From Blastomyces gilchristii SLH14081 (taxonomy: Eukaryota > Ascomycota > Eurotiomycetes > Onygenales > Ajellomycetaceae): a DNA stretch of 64,000 nt. Positions 1 to 11,691 of this stretch are shown here, piece after piece; the first letter of the stretch is position 1; every line of letters starts with the position of its first letter. A program made the translations under genes and the position numbers. The stretch is taken from NCBI RefSeq assembly GCF_000003855.2, contig NW_003101679.1, positions 1,000,417 to 1,064,416 of the forward strand. Direction: 5' to 3'. The notes below the pieces were generated by a model. The model did no database searches. It worked only from the letters and a program-made list of their open reading frames with translations, and was not told the DNA's origin.

Positions 1-85
1 AGCTGAATTGATTAAGAAATTCTGCAGTGAAGCTCATATCAGAATGTGTATTAAATGTCAGATATTGCAGAGATCTGATACTGAA

Positions 86-274
86 TTAATAGAACTGTAG
101 AGTAAATTCTGCTATATATATAATCAGTTTCTCATTATCATTTATAAAATTAATATTCTTCCTTATAGAAGTGAATATAGAATAACAGTCATTCATTGAG
201 AACTTCTTCAGAAGATTTCTTATAAAGAGAGATTGAGATAATATTAATAAAGTTGAATCTCTATTAATTTTCAT
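86..274 (-). pseudogene. copia reverse transcriptase fragment (C-terminal part)
   Basis: The 62-codon minus frame contains the block ILSQSLFIRNLLKKFSMNDC, which matches the copia RT region after the catalytic domain, usually ILSQ..YI..LL.+FGM.DC.P. Just to the right, near 380-415, another minus frame reads IYIIIYINNIYLYSL, aligning with the copia catalytic block (Y-V-D-D). The two aspartates read as asparagines, so the enzyme would be dead even without the stops. This is a relic; no functional product is expected. Confidence 0.8.
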
Positions 275-1183
275 TTTTAAATAGTAGTTGAAATTCTCTA
301 CATTCTTGATCTCATAATTAGCAGTAATTTCAGCTTTGACTCAGTTCAGATCTTCAATTTTCAGACTGTAGAGATAGATATTATTTATATAGATAATTAT
401 ATAGATCTGTCTTTCATTATAAATAAATAGTTCAGTATCATAGAAACTGACACAGAAGTCTGAGTGTAATAGCATCTTTCACAGCTTCTTATATTATAAG
501 AGTACTACTTACTTAAGACTGTAGAGTCTCTGTATTAACTTACATACAAGATTATCACAGTCTTTATGAAATTCTGTGAATTGATTTATATATATTCATT
601 CATCAGCAGATAGTTAAGTGTTTAAAAAGATGATTATTATATCAATCTGCAGAACATATCATTCTCAGAATACTGAGATTATTATAAGAGCTTGTGAGAT
701 GAATGCAGAAATAATGAGTGTAAAGATTCTTAAGTAATTAACTCTCTTCTATTAAAGATTTTCACAGATAATTCAGCAGATCTTATAGCAGATAATATCA
801 CTTATATTATTGAACTTTTTATCAAATACTCATTGACTGTGAAGAACACTTATTTATAATATTCTCTTAATCAGTTATCAGACCTTTATCTGTTTTAAAT
901 AATTAATCTCTTTAACACAGATCTTGTAATAATACTTTCATTTCATGAAAGCTTTGACATGTGTGAGATTTTTCAGAATCAGAAGTGTAGTGATATCAGA
1001 ATCAGTGAGTAGATCTTTAAGACTATCTCTCATTGAAGATTTCTTCACTGTTAATTTTCTCACTATAGTGATATTTCTTATAGATGTTAAAGAGTTATCA
1101 GATTCAACTGTGAGTTCTGAGAAGTTCAGTGTATTCTGCACTAAAAAGATAGATATTCTCACAGAGATATTATAGTCAATTCA

Positions 1184-1555
1184 CTAATTATTAGTGAGTA
1201 TAAGAAATAATAAACACTCAGGTTGAATTTTCTCATCAATGAACAGATTATCTATTAATTGATCAGAAATTGTCATAATCTCTTGACAGACTGCAGTGAG
1301 TAGATCTGATATCACTAAAGAAATCACTGCAGCTGCTTTACAGACTGCATTGAGTAGAATCTTCAGATTGTGTGTTATCAGTATCAATGAATTGACAAGA
1401 TGAAGATTCTTCTGAAAGATGACATCTTTTAATATGTATAAATACTCATTGAAGAGGTTCATCAATCTATAATTGATAAGATTATCATAACTCATAAAAA
1501 TCAACTCTTTGAAATGAAAAGCTATTTTATTAATGAGCTTGAAGACTATTTTCAA
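1184..1555 (-). pseudogene. copia integrase C-terminal fragment
   Basis: The frame carries FMSYDNLINYRLMNL followed by YILKDVIFQKNLHL. This corresponds to the conserved end of copia integrases (F.GYD....YR.......ISRDV.F.E). It lies between the GAG-pre-integrase segment on its right and RT on its left, as expected for a minus-strand copia element. The frame is open for 123 codons only by chance preservation; adjoining frames hold stops. It is a broken remnant with no expected activity. Confidence 0.75.
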
Positions 1556-2341
1556 GAATGCTTTGCAACCTCATCAGCAAATACTGCATGTAAAAGATAG
1601 AGCTTCAAGTCAGGTCTTATACAGTGTAATTAGCTTTGTATTTTCAGAGTCTTTATATAATATTGTTGAGATTGATATAAGATTAAGCAGCTCTGTGACT
1701 GTAATAACTGTCTCATCTTACATCTTTTTCAGAGCTGAAGAGTCTATTAATAGTGAATAAAACTTCTTAATAATCAAATTAATCAATCATTCAGATACTT
1801 TATCTTGCTATAAAGTATAAGAAAGAGTTGACTCTTATTTTATATCTTCACTAAGCATATATGCTGTAACTGTATTTGAATTCAATTCTTTATAATCTGA
1901 GTGAATGATTGCAATGTCATATCTCAGCAGATTCTTGATAAATTGATTGAAGATTCATAGATATCTCAATATCTCATTCTTGCATTTTAATAGAAATATT
2001 CATCTCATACAGATGACATTATCTGTTATCATCATTGCAAGCTTCTTATCAGTGTAAGATGATATATTATTCTCAGTTTCAAAAGTCTCATCATCACTGA
2101 AGATATTCACTCAAATCTTCAAGATCTTATAGATGATATGATGTGGTGTAGAATTCTTGTAGAAAGCACATTTCTGTTTAGTCTTAATATATATAACACA
2201 GAATAATAATTTCTTCAGACTGATAATAATAATATTAAATCACAGGTCTCTGATCATTTTTAATATACTATTTTTACTAATATAATTAAGTTAATAATGT
2301 CACTCATCTATCAGAAGCTGTTTCAGAAGAACTGCAGATAA

Positions 2342-2809
2342 TTAAGATGAAGATGAGATAATAAAGAAATCAGTATCTGAATTCTTAGAGTTGATTAACT
2401 GTTCAATCTTCTTATGACTGAAAGGTCTCAAAGATTCTGCATTTGAATTGTAATCTGTTGAGATTGTCTTTGATTTTGAAATAGTCACATATGTTACTGC
2501 TTCATACATTGAGTTGTTCATTATCTCATAAAATGTCAGTGAGCTGTTGAATAGAATGTAAATATTATTATGAGACAGATTAATGTAGAAGATATCACTG
2601 TTGATAGATAACAGAAACTCAAAGTAGTTCTCAGTATTAACTTGCATATTATGATGAATATAACTCTGATGTTTCATAAGCTCAGTGAAGATCAGATTTG
2701 TGAATAGTTCTGATATATAGTATACATGATTGAATTCTATCAATCTTTCATTCACTGAGATAAATACAGTACTGACACTCTGAACCTTTATAATGATCTT
2801 ATTAATCAC
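2342..2809 (-). pseudogene. copia protease-end / GAG-pre-integrase fragment
   Basis: The longest intact piece of the copia polyprotein here (155 codons). It contains IEFNHVYYISELFTNLIFTE, matching the copia motif (L.+V+YVP.L..NLIS) that follows the aspartic protease and leads into the GAG-pre-integrase domain. The tail is Ser/Asp-rich. Gag lies at higher coordinates and integrase at lower ones, which fixes the element's orientation as minus. The frame ends by mutation, so it is a relic. Confidence 0.75.
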
Positions 2810-4410
2810 TTGAACTATTGAATCATTGATTGCTATAAGTTCTAAAAATCATGATCTATCACTTGCTATGTGACATTCAGTGTCACTATCTCATATAGTG
2901 AGAGAATTCTTGTGAGATTTCATGAAACAGACTGGCATATTGATAACCTCTGTAAGGTTTGTTATCTGATAGATCTCTGATTCATCTGTAATGAATAGTT
3001 GAGTTCTATTCTCACTATTGTTCTTTTTCTTGTTTTCTTTGAATTTCTTTATTCTTGTAGTATTGTTTATTCTTTAATTATTCAGAGCATTGTCTGAATT
3101 GATCAATCAATAGATGTTAAAGTAAGATCTCTCATATTCAGAATATGTGAGTGAATTTCTTAATCTCTGATGATTTTGAGAGCCTTCTTGAGTACTATCA
3201 TAATCACATTCAGTACAGTCTTCAGTACAGCCTTCACAGACTGAATTTGATGTATTGTTGTTAAAATTAATAGATGTAGTAATTGTTGTATCTGTTATAG
3301 CAGTGTTGACTGCAGAATCTGTATTCTGTAGATTCTTTTTATCTTTTGAAGAATCAAGTCACAAACAGATCTTCTTTATGAGAAGATCAATATTCAATAT
3401 CACAGCTGTGAATTTGAAATCCTGTATCTTCTCTATCTTCTTCTGAACATAATTTCTTCAATTGTTGAGTAGAACTGAGTAGAAGGTATCAAATATTCAC
3501 ACATCTGAGAAGAAAGTATTCATCATCTTCAATTTTATAATGACAGATCAGAACTTATTAAAGAATGTGTGTAGATTGATAACCTGTGTGTCATCAAGAG
3601 ACATGAATTTCAGAACTGTTTCATAATATAACTGTGTTTTAAGAACAGAGTATTCCTGTTCAATCACATTTCATAGAGTATAAGTGATTCAATTTTCATC
3701 ATATTTGAAGAAACATGGTCTGACACCTGCATTCAAGGAGTTCAAGATGAATGTGTAGAGTCATCAGTTTCTGATATCTCAGAATGATGCTCATTTATCA
3801 TCTCTTTGTAAAGGGTTTTGAGTCTGTCATTTCTCTATTATATATCAGCACTGTGCATCAACCAGTTTTGATTTCATAAAGATACTTCATATAATGTAAT
3901 TGAATGTATCAGTCAGACTGTTTGATCTTACAGTATTCTTGACATCTTTCTTGAATTAAGAGATTGTCTTGTCAATACAGCTATTCAGTTTATAAAGATT
4001 AAATTTCAATCTTTCACTGAGATTAGAATTTCATGTGACTGTACAGACTGTTGATGTGATGATAGAATGATTATTAATATTCTGTGATTAATTTATAGAG
4101 AATGAGAATCTCTGTTAACAGAGTTTTTTCAGTTATAGTTCAAGTTCTAGAACTCTTTGCTTTCTCTTATTCATCTTAAGTATTATCTTAAGATGCTTCA
4201 TCTGTTGATCTGATATTGTCTCATCTGAATAGTAGATACCTGAGTGTTCATTATTCTTATCAAGAGAATCAGCTTCATCAAGCTATTGAGTAGATCAGAG
4301 AGTCAGTCTGATTATATCAGAAGCTGTATTCAAATCAGCTTCAAATTGAGAGAGTGTTTCAGAGTGTTTATCAATGAAGCTTTCAAAGACTTCAGAAGAA
4401 TGTTCACTGA

Positions 4411-4794
4411 TGTAAGAGATCTACACCGAATAGATCGGTATAATATTATAGGTCTTATATAACAAAGATAAAAATATTAGAGAAGAAAAGAAAGAGAAAG
4501 TGTGAGAATCAGTGATTAAGATAAATATTTATACGCATATATGGTGGTGTACGTGGTGGAACTTCGAGGCGGGAGAATATACGCGTGTTCATAGCAGCTG
4601 AGAATCAGTGATTGAGAATGACTGAGAATCAGAGTGTACACATTCAAGAATGATATACACATATTCATAGCAGCTGAGAATTAGTGATTGAGAATGGCTG
4701 AGAATCAGAGCATATGTATTCAAGAATGAAGTGATTGAAATCTGTGAAGTGTAATAAAATAGTCTATATGATTGATCAGGCGCAGCCTGTCACA
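4411..4794 (-). repeat. Gypsy LTR (left copy, 3' LTR of the minus-strand element)
   Basis: A 384-bp long terminal repeat, colinear without indels with 10934-11317. It holds an internal tandem duplication of about 76 bp in its right half (the GCTGAGAATCAG... unit). Compared with the other copy, many sites read TG or CA where the partner reads CG. At several sites one copy has TG and the other CA, implying an ancestral CG hit on different strands. About nine CpGs survive here, although the element interior has none that I could find. Confidence 0.93.
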
Positions 4795-4994
4795 TTAGTC
4801 TTCTCTTTCAGAAGCAGTTCTCATCAGTCAAGAGCTGTTATTTCAGATAATACAGAACTCAGAGTTCAGATCAGTTAATTGTAGCTAACTCATTTCACAA
4901 GATATTATCAGCTGCAGTCACAGAGTCTCTTATCAAGAATATTCTCAATCTCTCACTCAAGCTCATTATCTTCTTCTATGATGCCTGGTAACTG

Positions 4995-5192
4995 TCAGTC
5001 AGAAGTCAGTTGAGAAGAGAACAGATCAGTGATGATGTGATGAAGCAAGCTTGTATAAAATACATTATAAATCTCTGATAATATGTCAAGATAATAGTTA
5101 TGACTATCTAGAACTTCTATCACTTTATACTTGATATAGCAGTAATCTAGTGTACAAGATAAACATGTGATTTGTATATTCTTAAGATTCAA
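4995..5192 (-). pseudogene. gypsy pol C-terminal fragment (post-integrase)
   Basis: The frame contains YKVIEVLDSHNYYLDILSEI then NVFYTSLLHHIITDLFSSQ. This matches the gypsy pol tail after the integrase core (G.Y.I.+...SH.Y+LDLP....IHNVFH.SLL.P...DP+PSQ). It is the last recognisable coding block before the left LTR at 4794. It is 65 codons long, with stops on either side. Confidence 0.8.
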
Positions 5193-5769
5193 TCATATCA
5201 GATCTTCTATCTTATATTATTCAGTGAGATCTTAGTGAGTATTGATTTGATTCTCTTGATCTTGTTTCACAGTTGTTCTGAAGATCTCTGCTCAATTACA
5301 GATATCTCAGAGTTTTATTACTATATTATCAGCAATCTGAATTAGGCTGTGAGAGTTCAGTGTGAACTGTGTAATCTCTAGAAGATTTAACACTTTTATG
5401 TAATATCTGTATATAAGAAAGAACAGGCTTACATCTATTAAAATAATATCTTGACTGTTGATAGCAATCTCTGTGTGTAGAAGAAAATCATATCAATTAT
5501 CTTATAAGTGATTACAGAACTTTCAAAGATAATTCTTCATGATCTGAATTATTCATTCTGATACATCATCAGTCTCAGAGTGATAGACAGTTGATAGACA
5601 GTGTATAATCTTGAGAACTTGACAGATTCTTATTCAGAGAGTGTTTATAAATTAACAGCTCTGATCTGATACTATAGATCTCAGCAATTCATATATTTAA
5701 TAGAACAGACTCTGTAGAAAAGCTTCAGTGACTTGTTTAATATTTATCTTATTACAAGGTTTCAATATT

Positions 5770-5870
5770 ACATCTTTACTCAGTTGATTCATGATAATCA
5801 GAATGTTTCTACAATTCTTACTCTTAGATAGATTGATAGTGAAGTCAATTACTACATCTCATCAGATTTT
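5770..5870 (-). pseudogene. gypsy integrase core fragment
   Basis: The minus frame reads DVVIDFTINLSKSKNCRNIL followed by IIMNQLSKDVILKP. This matches the start of the gypsy integrase core (ISMDFV.DLP.S......ILVIVDRLSK). The first catalytic aspartate position appears retained in VIDF. Upstream and downstream frames contain stops, so only this short block can be read with confidence. Confidence 0.7.
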
Positions 5871-6589
5871 ATTGAGAATATTGAGTAATTTCAATAGATC
5901 TTTTCTACAGTTCTTTCATAAGATAATAGAAGAACAGTGATTACAGTTTCAGATAAAGTATCTGATGCTGTTTAATATCTCAGATCAGTAGAACTTTCAG
6001 AAGATTATTCTATACAGTTATTTACAGTCTGAATAATCAGTTATATATAAATCATGCATCTCTTGCATTATCTGAGTGTGTAAGAGTTCAGAGTGAGAGA
6101 CTTAGCATCATTCATGAAATTATAGAGTGTTATTATTATCAATTGAACATTCTGAGATATCAGTTCTTATACATAGTTCTGAAGAAAATTGAGATGCTTC
6201 TTAATATACTGCTTCAGTGAGAGTCTGAAGAAGTTCATTTATCTGAGCTGCTGTATGCCACAGTTCATTCAGTGTAGAGAAAGTGAAGATATCAATAGCA
6301 GTTCTAACTGAGAAAGCATGTATAGTATCATAAACTGTTTCATCTTGATCAACTAGTATCTTCAGATTTAAGAGCTAGTACTCTCAGTTCATTCTGTGAG
6401 TATCTATTATATCAGATAATATATCTTGCTCTCATTATAAGAGGGCATCTATCATTGAGTTCTGACTATCAGAATGATAGTGTATTGTAAAATAAAAGCA
6501 GCTTAAGAACTCAGATTATCATATCTGTTATTTAGTGAGTTTACAGATAATTGTGAAGTATTTAAGGTTCTTATAATCTGTGACTATCT

Positions 6590-6880
6590 CAAATTCAGAG
6601 ATACTTCAGAGTTCAGAGTCTCATTCTTCTAAACAGTATATAATTGTGAGAAGTTTCTTATTATAGATCTCATAATTGCATTCAGTGAGACTCAGTTTCT
6701 TAGACATGAAGACACATGATTGTAGAACCTCTTTATTATTATATTATAATATTGCTTCTTCTATTATATAGTCAGAGAAATCAGCTTCAATAACTGTCTT
6801 ATAATCAGAATCAAATATTATCAGTAGAGAAGTATTAATAAACATCTTCTTCATCTGTATAAATGCAGCTTCAGTATTCA
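6590..6880 (-). pseudogene. gypsy RNase H fragment
   Basis: The minus frame gives TVIEADFSDYIIEEAIL, a stop, then [20 protein letters not shown] and [11 protein letters not shown]. These are the hallmark gypsy RNase H blocks (ETDASD...GA+L, then PVAF.S+KLSPAE.NYEIYDKELLAI+...EEW). The stop between the blocks and several substitutions show inactivation. Confidence 0.85.
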
Positions 6881-7099
6881 CTGATCATTGAAATACTGAG
6901 TCTTTCTTAGTGAGATCTGTAAGTGATCTTGTAATATCTGAGAAGTTTTATATAAATCACTGATAGAAGTTAGTAAATCTGATGAAGCTTTGTATATCTT
7001 TCATAGTATATAAAGCTTCTTATTCAAGAATGACAGAGACTTTCTCAGAATTTATTTGAATCTCCTTATCAGCTTCTATAATAAAACTCAGATACTTGA

Positions 7100-7700
7100 T
7101 ACTCTTGACTTTAAAATCATACTTATTAATATCTATTGATAGTTCTACTTCTTATAGCTGTTATAATATCTTTCATATATACTCTTGATATTCTTTTCTG
7201 AATTCATCAGTGAAGATGAGAATGTCATCTAAATAAGTAGATATAAACTCATTAAGAAAATCTCAGAGTACTCAGTTAATATACTTCTGAAATATACTGA
7301 GAGTGTTAGTCAGTTCAAAGAGTGTGACTATTCATTCAAAGAGATTATAATATGTTTAAAATACTGTAAGTCATTCATCTTCTTCAGTGATATGAATCTT
7401 ATGAAATGCAGTGATAATATCTAGTTTTATAAATTATTGAGCTTATCTGATCTATGCTAGAGTTTCATTGATAAGAGATAAGAGATATCAATCTTTCTTT
7501 ATCAATCTATTCAAATCTTAGTAGTTTACACAGAATTGAAGTTCTTTATCTGATTTCTTTGTAAAGAGAATAGAGACTGCAGTGAAAGAGTTACTAATAT
7601 ATATAAATTCTTTATTCAATAGATTATTGAGTGTCTTCTGAAGAAGAAAAAGTTCATCTCAGAATATATTATAAAGAGAGTCTTATAATAATTTGAGATT
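7100..7700 (-). pseudogene. gypsy reverse transcriptase fragment
   Basis: The minus frame at about 7195-7260 reads FLNEFISTYLDDILIFTDEF, containing the catalytic YLDD box of Ty3/gypsy RT with both aspartates. Immediately upstream in the coding sense (about 7270-7340), YYNLFE and FELTNTLS match the conserved YG.FEY.VMPFGLTNAP block. Stops separate the blocks. Confidence 0.85.
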
Positions 7701-8929
7701 CTTATCATTCTTTTTCTCTAACTTGATACTGTGATTCACTTCAGAATCTCATAAGAAGAGTATATTTATAATATTATCTTATCAGAAGATATCTAGATAT
7801 TCATGATATTATTAAGAGAGTTTTATACAAGAATCTGTTATTATAATATGAAATAATTTTTCTAGAGTCTTTTTAATATCAGTCAGACTGATGAAATAGA
7901 TTGATATATAATTCTACTATCAGTAATTCTTTCAGCAACTTCTTTTTCTGAGTATTTCATAGATATTGACAGAGATCTATGTCAGATTAATAGTCTTATG
8001 AACATCATCTTTATGAATTCTATCATTGTTAGAGAATATCAAGCTTCTGTTTCAAGTATTTAATAAAATGTCTTGTTCAGATAATCAGATAAGTTATTAT
8101 TATTATTATTATTCTTCAATTATAGATGTATGCAGTCAGAGACTATGATATCTACCTAAGAACTTTTAATTCTCAGAGTTTTTCCTATGTCTGTAAAGTT
8201 AACTATTATACATTCATTAATTTCAGATATGTAAAATCAGAAAATTCCAGCTCAGAATATAAAAACTGTTTACAAATTGCAGTGTTTTAATATCTTTTAA
8301 TACTTTGAAATCATTTAACAATATCATGATAAAGAAAAAGAGAAAAAGAACACAGTCTCAAAGATAGACACATTAAATAGATAGTATAGAAAGAAATTAA
8401 AAGAAAAAGATAAAGAAAAAGATAAAGTAAAGAGAGCTACAGAACAAGATCTCTGCAGTTTACATCTTAAGCTATATACATATTTTAACACTCTATATAA
8501 CTGACTACTGTCTCTGTTCTCTCAGGCCTGCTTCAGAGATTATCATTCTCTTTAAAGAGTCATCACTCAGCTAGCTTCTGTAACTAGCTTATTCATAAGT
8601 GAGATTCTCACTAAGAATAATATCAGAGCTACTCAATTCTAGTTAAGTCTCTAATCTTCCAGCTGTCAATCTCAGCATTTCAGCCTATCAATTGACTGTC
8701 ACAGTCTTACTTACACTAACCATCTATTAAGAGCATCTAGGTCTCATCTCACCTAGGTTCTTGCTAGACCCAGAGTATCTTAATCAGATAGTTTTTAAAT
8801 CTCATTTCTCAGAAGTGAGTATCTAGAGTGAGAGAAATGAGACCTGATCAGTTAAGCTTGACAATAATTCACTATTCTGCAGACACTCTAGACCTCAATT
8901 ACTCTAGTACTGATCTAACTTGAAGCACC

Positions 8930-9187
8930 CGGAGAACTGTTAATTCTAAGATTAGTGAGAATTAGCACCCGGGAACCCCCGGGATGAATATCTTAAGCTT
9001 GATGATGATTTACTATAGTGCACCTGGGGGCCCCTGATACTGTTTTATGACTTAACAGTGAAAGCTGTGATTAAGATGGCCCTTGCAGGGTTTGAACCTG
9101 CCCCCTCTTGACATTCATTCCCCGGGGGGAAGGCCGCTAATTGAGGCTCCATGGTAGTGTAGTTAACCACTACGCCACCGGGCCATA
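8930..9187 (-). mobile_element. tRNA-like, SINE-like insertion inside the gypsy element
   Basis: On the minus strand from 9186 to 9073 there is an A-box-like block (TGGCGTAGTGG), a perfect T-arm with the B-box GGTTCAAACCC and a five-pair GCAGG/CCTGC stem, and 3' GGGCC pairing with 5' GGCCC. A-to-B-box spacing is about 70 nt, longer than a simple tRNA, and no clean anticodon arm folds. I therefore call it tRNA-derived rather than a functional tRNA. To 8930 the insert continues with CCCGGG-rich, CpG-containing sequence unlike the flanks. It truncates the gypsy protease frame. Borders are approximate. Confidence 0.55.
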
Positions 9188-9189
9188 GC

Positions 9190-9287
9190 CAGGCAAGTTC
9201 TAGTATAAGATTATAATCAAGATTATCAACTTCATATGCATAGATATTTTCATATTGATATTCTCTCACATCTATAGTCAGCTTCAT
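9190..9287 (-). pseudogene. gypsy aspartic-protease end, cut by tRNA-like insert
   Basis: The minus frame YENIYAYEVDNLDYNLILEL then AWLW matches the end of the gypsy protease domain (Y.V.DL.YDLILG.PWL). Just after this the frame runs straight into GC-rich tRNA-like sequence. The gypsy protease-RT linker was therefore interrupted by a later insertion near 9187. Confidence 0.7.
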
Positions 9288-10933
9288 TATATAACAGATA
9301 CAAATGTCTTTTAAATCATTAAATTCTGTGAGAAGTCAAGGTTTTAATAAAGAGATACACTGAAGATTATAATATTTTATAACTGAAGATTTTATTATTA
9401 TATAGTGATATAGATCACTGTCTATCATGGCTTTTATATTATACATATTATCAATCACAGTAGATATAAGAATTGCATTCATTATTATCTTCTTTTCAAA
9501 TTATTATTATCTGATCTCTTCAAGCTTCTGTTTATAAATTTGAATAGAAGCTAATCTTTTCTCTGTTTCACTGAGATATTCTTATAGTTATTTTCTGAAT
9601 CTTTCTCTAATGTAATATAATTAATATAGACAGACACTGATTCATTCTTTGAATAAGAAGATGCTGATCTTTCTCTCAAGTATGAAGATATATAGATTAA
9701 TTAGCAGTTGAAAGTAATATATTCTGATTAATTACAGTTAATATATACTTCATATTAATATCAATCAGTGACTTCTTTAGAAGTGATCTCAGAAACTCAG
9801 AAGTCTGTTCAGACAGTGAAGACTCTTGCTTATATATAGATATTCAAGTCTACTCAATTCATAACATCTGCATTATTATTATTTCTCAGTGTGAGTATAT
9901 AAGTTACTGAGATGTAACATCTTCTATCACTATTCTATATATTCTTAAGCTTAGTAAGATGATTATTCATTGTCTGAAGCTGTGTGTAGAAGTTTTTATA
10001 AGTCTAGTCTTTATCTATACTTATAAAAGCTTGTAAGAGTTTGAAAGTTAATGTCTTCTTAAGTATGCTAATCTTCATTCAATTCTTTTAAGATTAATCA
10101 TCTACTTCTAGAATCTTGATATTAAAGTCAGAGATGAATATTATAAGAGAAATATTTCTCTGTTAAGTACTCTGTAGTCAATCTAATACTTTCTGTTATA
10201 TAACAGTGTCTTGAAACAGAATATTAAGATATTTCATAATATTATCAGATATTTATAATACTGATTCACATGCTTTCATTCATAAATAAAACTTCTATTT
10301 TATATAATCTTTCAATTATTCATTGATATACTAATCTTAATTAATTAATGAACTGATAATATCTCTATCTACACTTAGTTTCACAAGCATTTTCATTCTT
10401 CATAATGAGTAGAGAGTGAGATTGAAAGTATTGAAATATGTAGAAGTATCTAAGTATTCTTTCAATACTTTTATATTTAATTCTGTAGATGTTGAAATTA
10501 TATGAGTTAGTTATTAAATCTCTTCATATTAGCATTGTTAAGTTGTATGTATATCAACTATTTATTGTTATTATAGTTTTAATATTACTCAGAGTCACTG
10601 TGACACTGTATTTATACTTGTGTTTGAGAGTTTCATATTATCATTAGACATGATTATATCAATTATCAGATGTGTAATTGTATTCTCATATATCTGAGTG
10701 TCAGAACTCTCAGATCTTTCACTGATATTCTCTTATAAGATCTTATTCTCTTCATAAGATCTTGTTACAGAGTCAGAGTGACTGATAAGCAAGCTTCTAT
10801 CTGAGAACTATCTGAGAACTTAGTGTCTGCTTAACTGTTTAACTGTTTCTCTATTTCTTACATGTTATTATGTGTTCAGATATCTCTTGATAAATAATCA
10901 TTTCTGATAAGAAGATGATGAATGTTTTTATAG

Positions 10934-11317
10934 TGTAAGAGGCCTACACTGAATAGATCAGTATAATATTATAGATCTTATATAACAAAGATAAAAACAT
11001 TAGAGAAGCAAAGAAAGAGAAAGTGTGAGAATCAGCAATTGAGATGAATATTTATACACATATGTGGTGGCATACATGGTGGAACTTCGGGGCAGGAGAA
11101 TATACGCGCGTTCATAGTGGCCGAGGATCGGTGATTGAGAATGGCTGAGAATCAGAGCGTACGCATTCAAGAATGATATACACGCGTTTGTAGCGGCCGA
11201 GGATCGGCAATCGAGAATGGCTGAGAATCGGAGCGTACGCGTTCGAGAATGATGTGGTTGGGATCTGTGGAGTGTAACGGAATAGTCTATATGATTGATC
11301 GGGCGCAGCCCGCCACA
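10934..11317 (-). repeat. Gypsy LTR (right copy, 5' LTR of the minus-strand element)
   Basis: Partner of 4411-4794 with identical length and the same ends. Its left 100 bp is as CpG-depleted as the interior, while its right 200 bp keeps many CpGs, including the two copies of the 76-bp tandem unit at about 11110-11185 and 11186-11260. Mutational damage therefore fades toward the right-hand edge of the repeat block. ACTGA follows at 11318. Confidence 0.93.
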
Positions 11318-11428
11318 ACTGACAGAGTATAAGTGTGAAGAATCATCATCATCAACTGCAACTGATTCAGTGAAAAGAACATGAGATTGCAAACATGTAT
11401 GTGAGTGAGATTGTGTTGAATCCATCAT
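11318..11428 (-). pseudogene. copia gag N-terminus, separated from the rest by the gypsy insertion
   Basis: A frame starts MMDSTQSHSH at 11428 and runs to the ACTGA target site at 11318-11322. Removing the gypsy element and one ACTGA copy makes this frame continue without shift into the minus frame at 4410 (…HLYSVS joined to EHSSEVFESF…). This shows directly that the two parts were one gag reading frame before the gypsy landed. It is Ser/Asp-rich with no domain recognised. It is inactive because of the insertion and downstream stops. Confidence 0.8.
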
Positions 11429-11691
11429 CTTGATATTTGTTTATTGAATCCTTGTCAATATCATTCTCTTTTCTTGCTTTTTTGCAAATGTGATGTGTTT
11501 TCTGCAAGCCTCTTTTTTAAGTGAGCAGTAGTATTATTGATTATCAAGATCTCAAACACATCAATACTTATAGAATAAGATGATTTTAACTCCTGATGAG
11601 TGTATTGAATGAAGCAGTAGTTCAAATAATGAGTATATTGACAAGGAATCCCGAATTGGCAGCAATTTTGCACAAAACAGGTCTCATAACC

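Larger units (their letters stand above)
1..4410 (-). mobile_element. Ty1/copia retrotransposon relic, main part (left end beyond window)
   Basis: On the minus strand, copia landmarks occur in family order gag - GAG-pre-integrase - integrase - RT as coordinates fall: gag-like reading frame about 3000-4410, a zinc-knuckle/GAG-pre-integrase-type segment near 2342-2809, an integrase C-terminus near 1430-1530, and RT below about 1000. Every frame carries stops and the sequence is AT-rich. I found no CpG dinucleotide between 1 and 4410, while CpA and TpG are common. RNase H and the left-hand LTR lie outside the window. The gag frame continues across the gypsy insertion at 11318-11428. The element class is well supported; exact internal borders are not. 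Confidence 0.85.
4411..11317 (-). mobile_element. Full-length Ty3/gypsy LTR retrotransposon, mutationally inactivated, nested in the copia element
   Basis: The ends are two 384-bp direct repeats (4411-4794 and 10934-11317), both starting TGTAAGAG and ending CACA. The element is flanked by the 5-bp direct repeat ACTGA at 4406-4410 and 11318-11322, a target-site duplication. Minus-strand landmarks in order are gag space (about 9300-10900), protease end (9190-9287), RT with a YLDD box near 7225-7237, RNase H (about 6590-6880), integrase core (about 5770-5870) and pol C-terminus (4995-5192). This Pro-RT-RH-IN order is diagnostic of Ty3/gypsy. All coding frames contain stops. The tRNA-like insert at 8930-9187 interrupts it. 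Length is normal for fungal gypsy elements. Confidence 0.93.

Noticed and set aside
9073..9186. Functional tRNA gene in the gypsy element
   Set aside because: The acceptor stem has two mismatches, the D-stem one, and no anticodon arm forms at a sensible position. Called tRNA-like instead.
1..11317. Viral or plasmid origin of the AT-rich block
   Set aside because: Copia and gypsy domains, LTRs and target duplications explain it fully as cellular retrotransposons.
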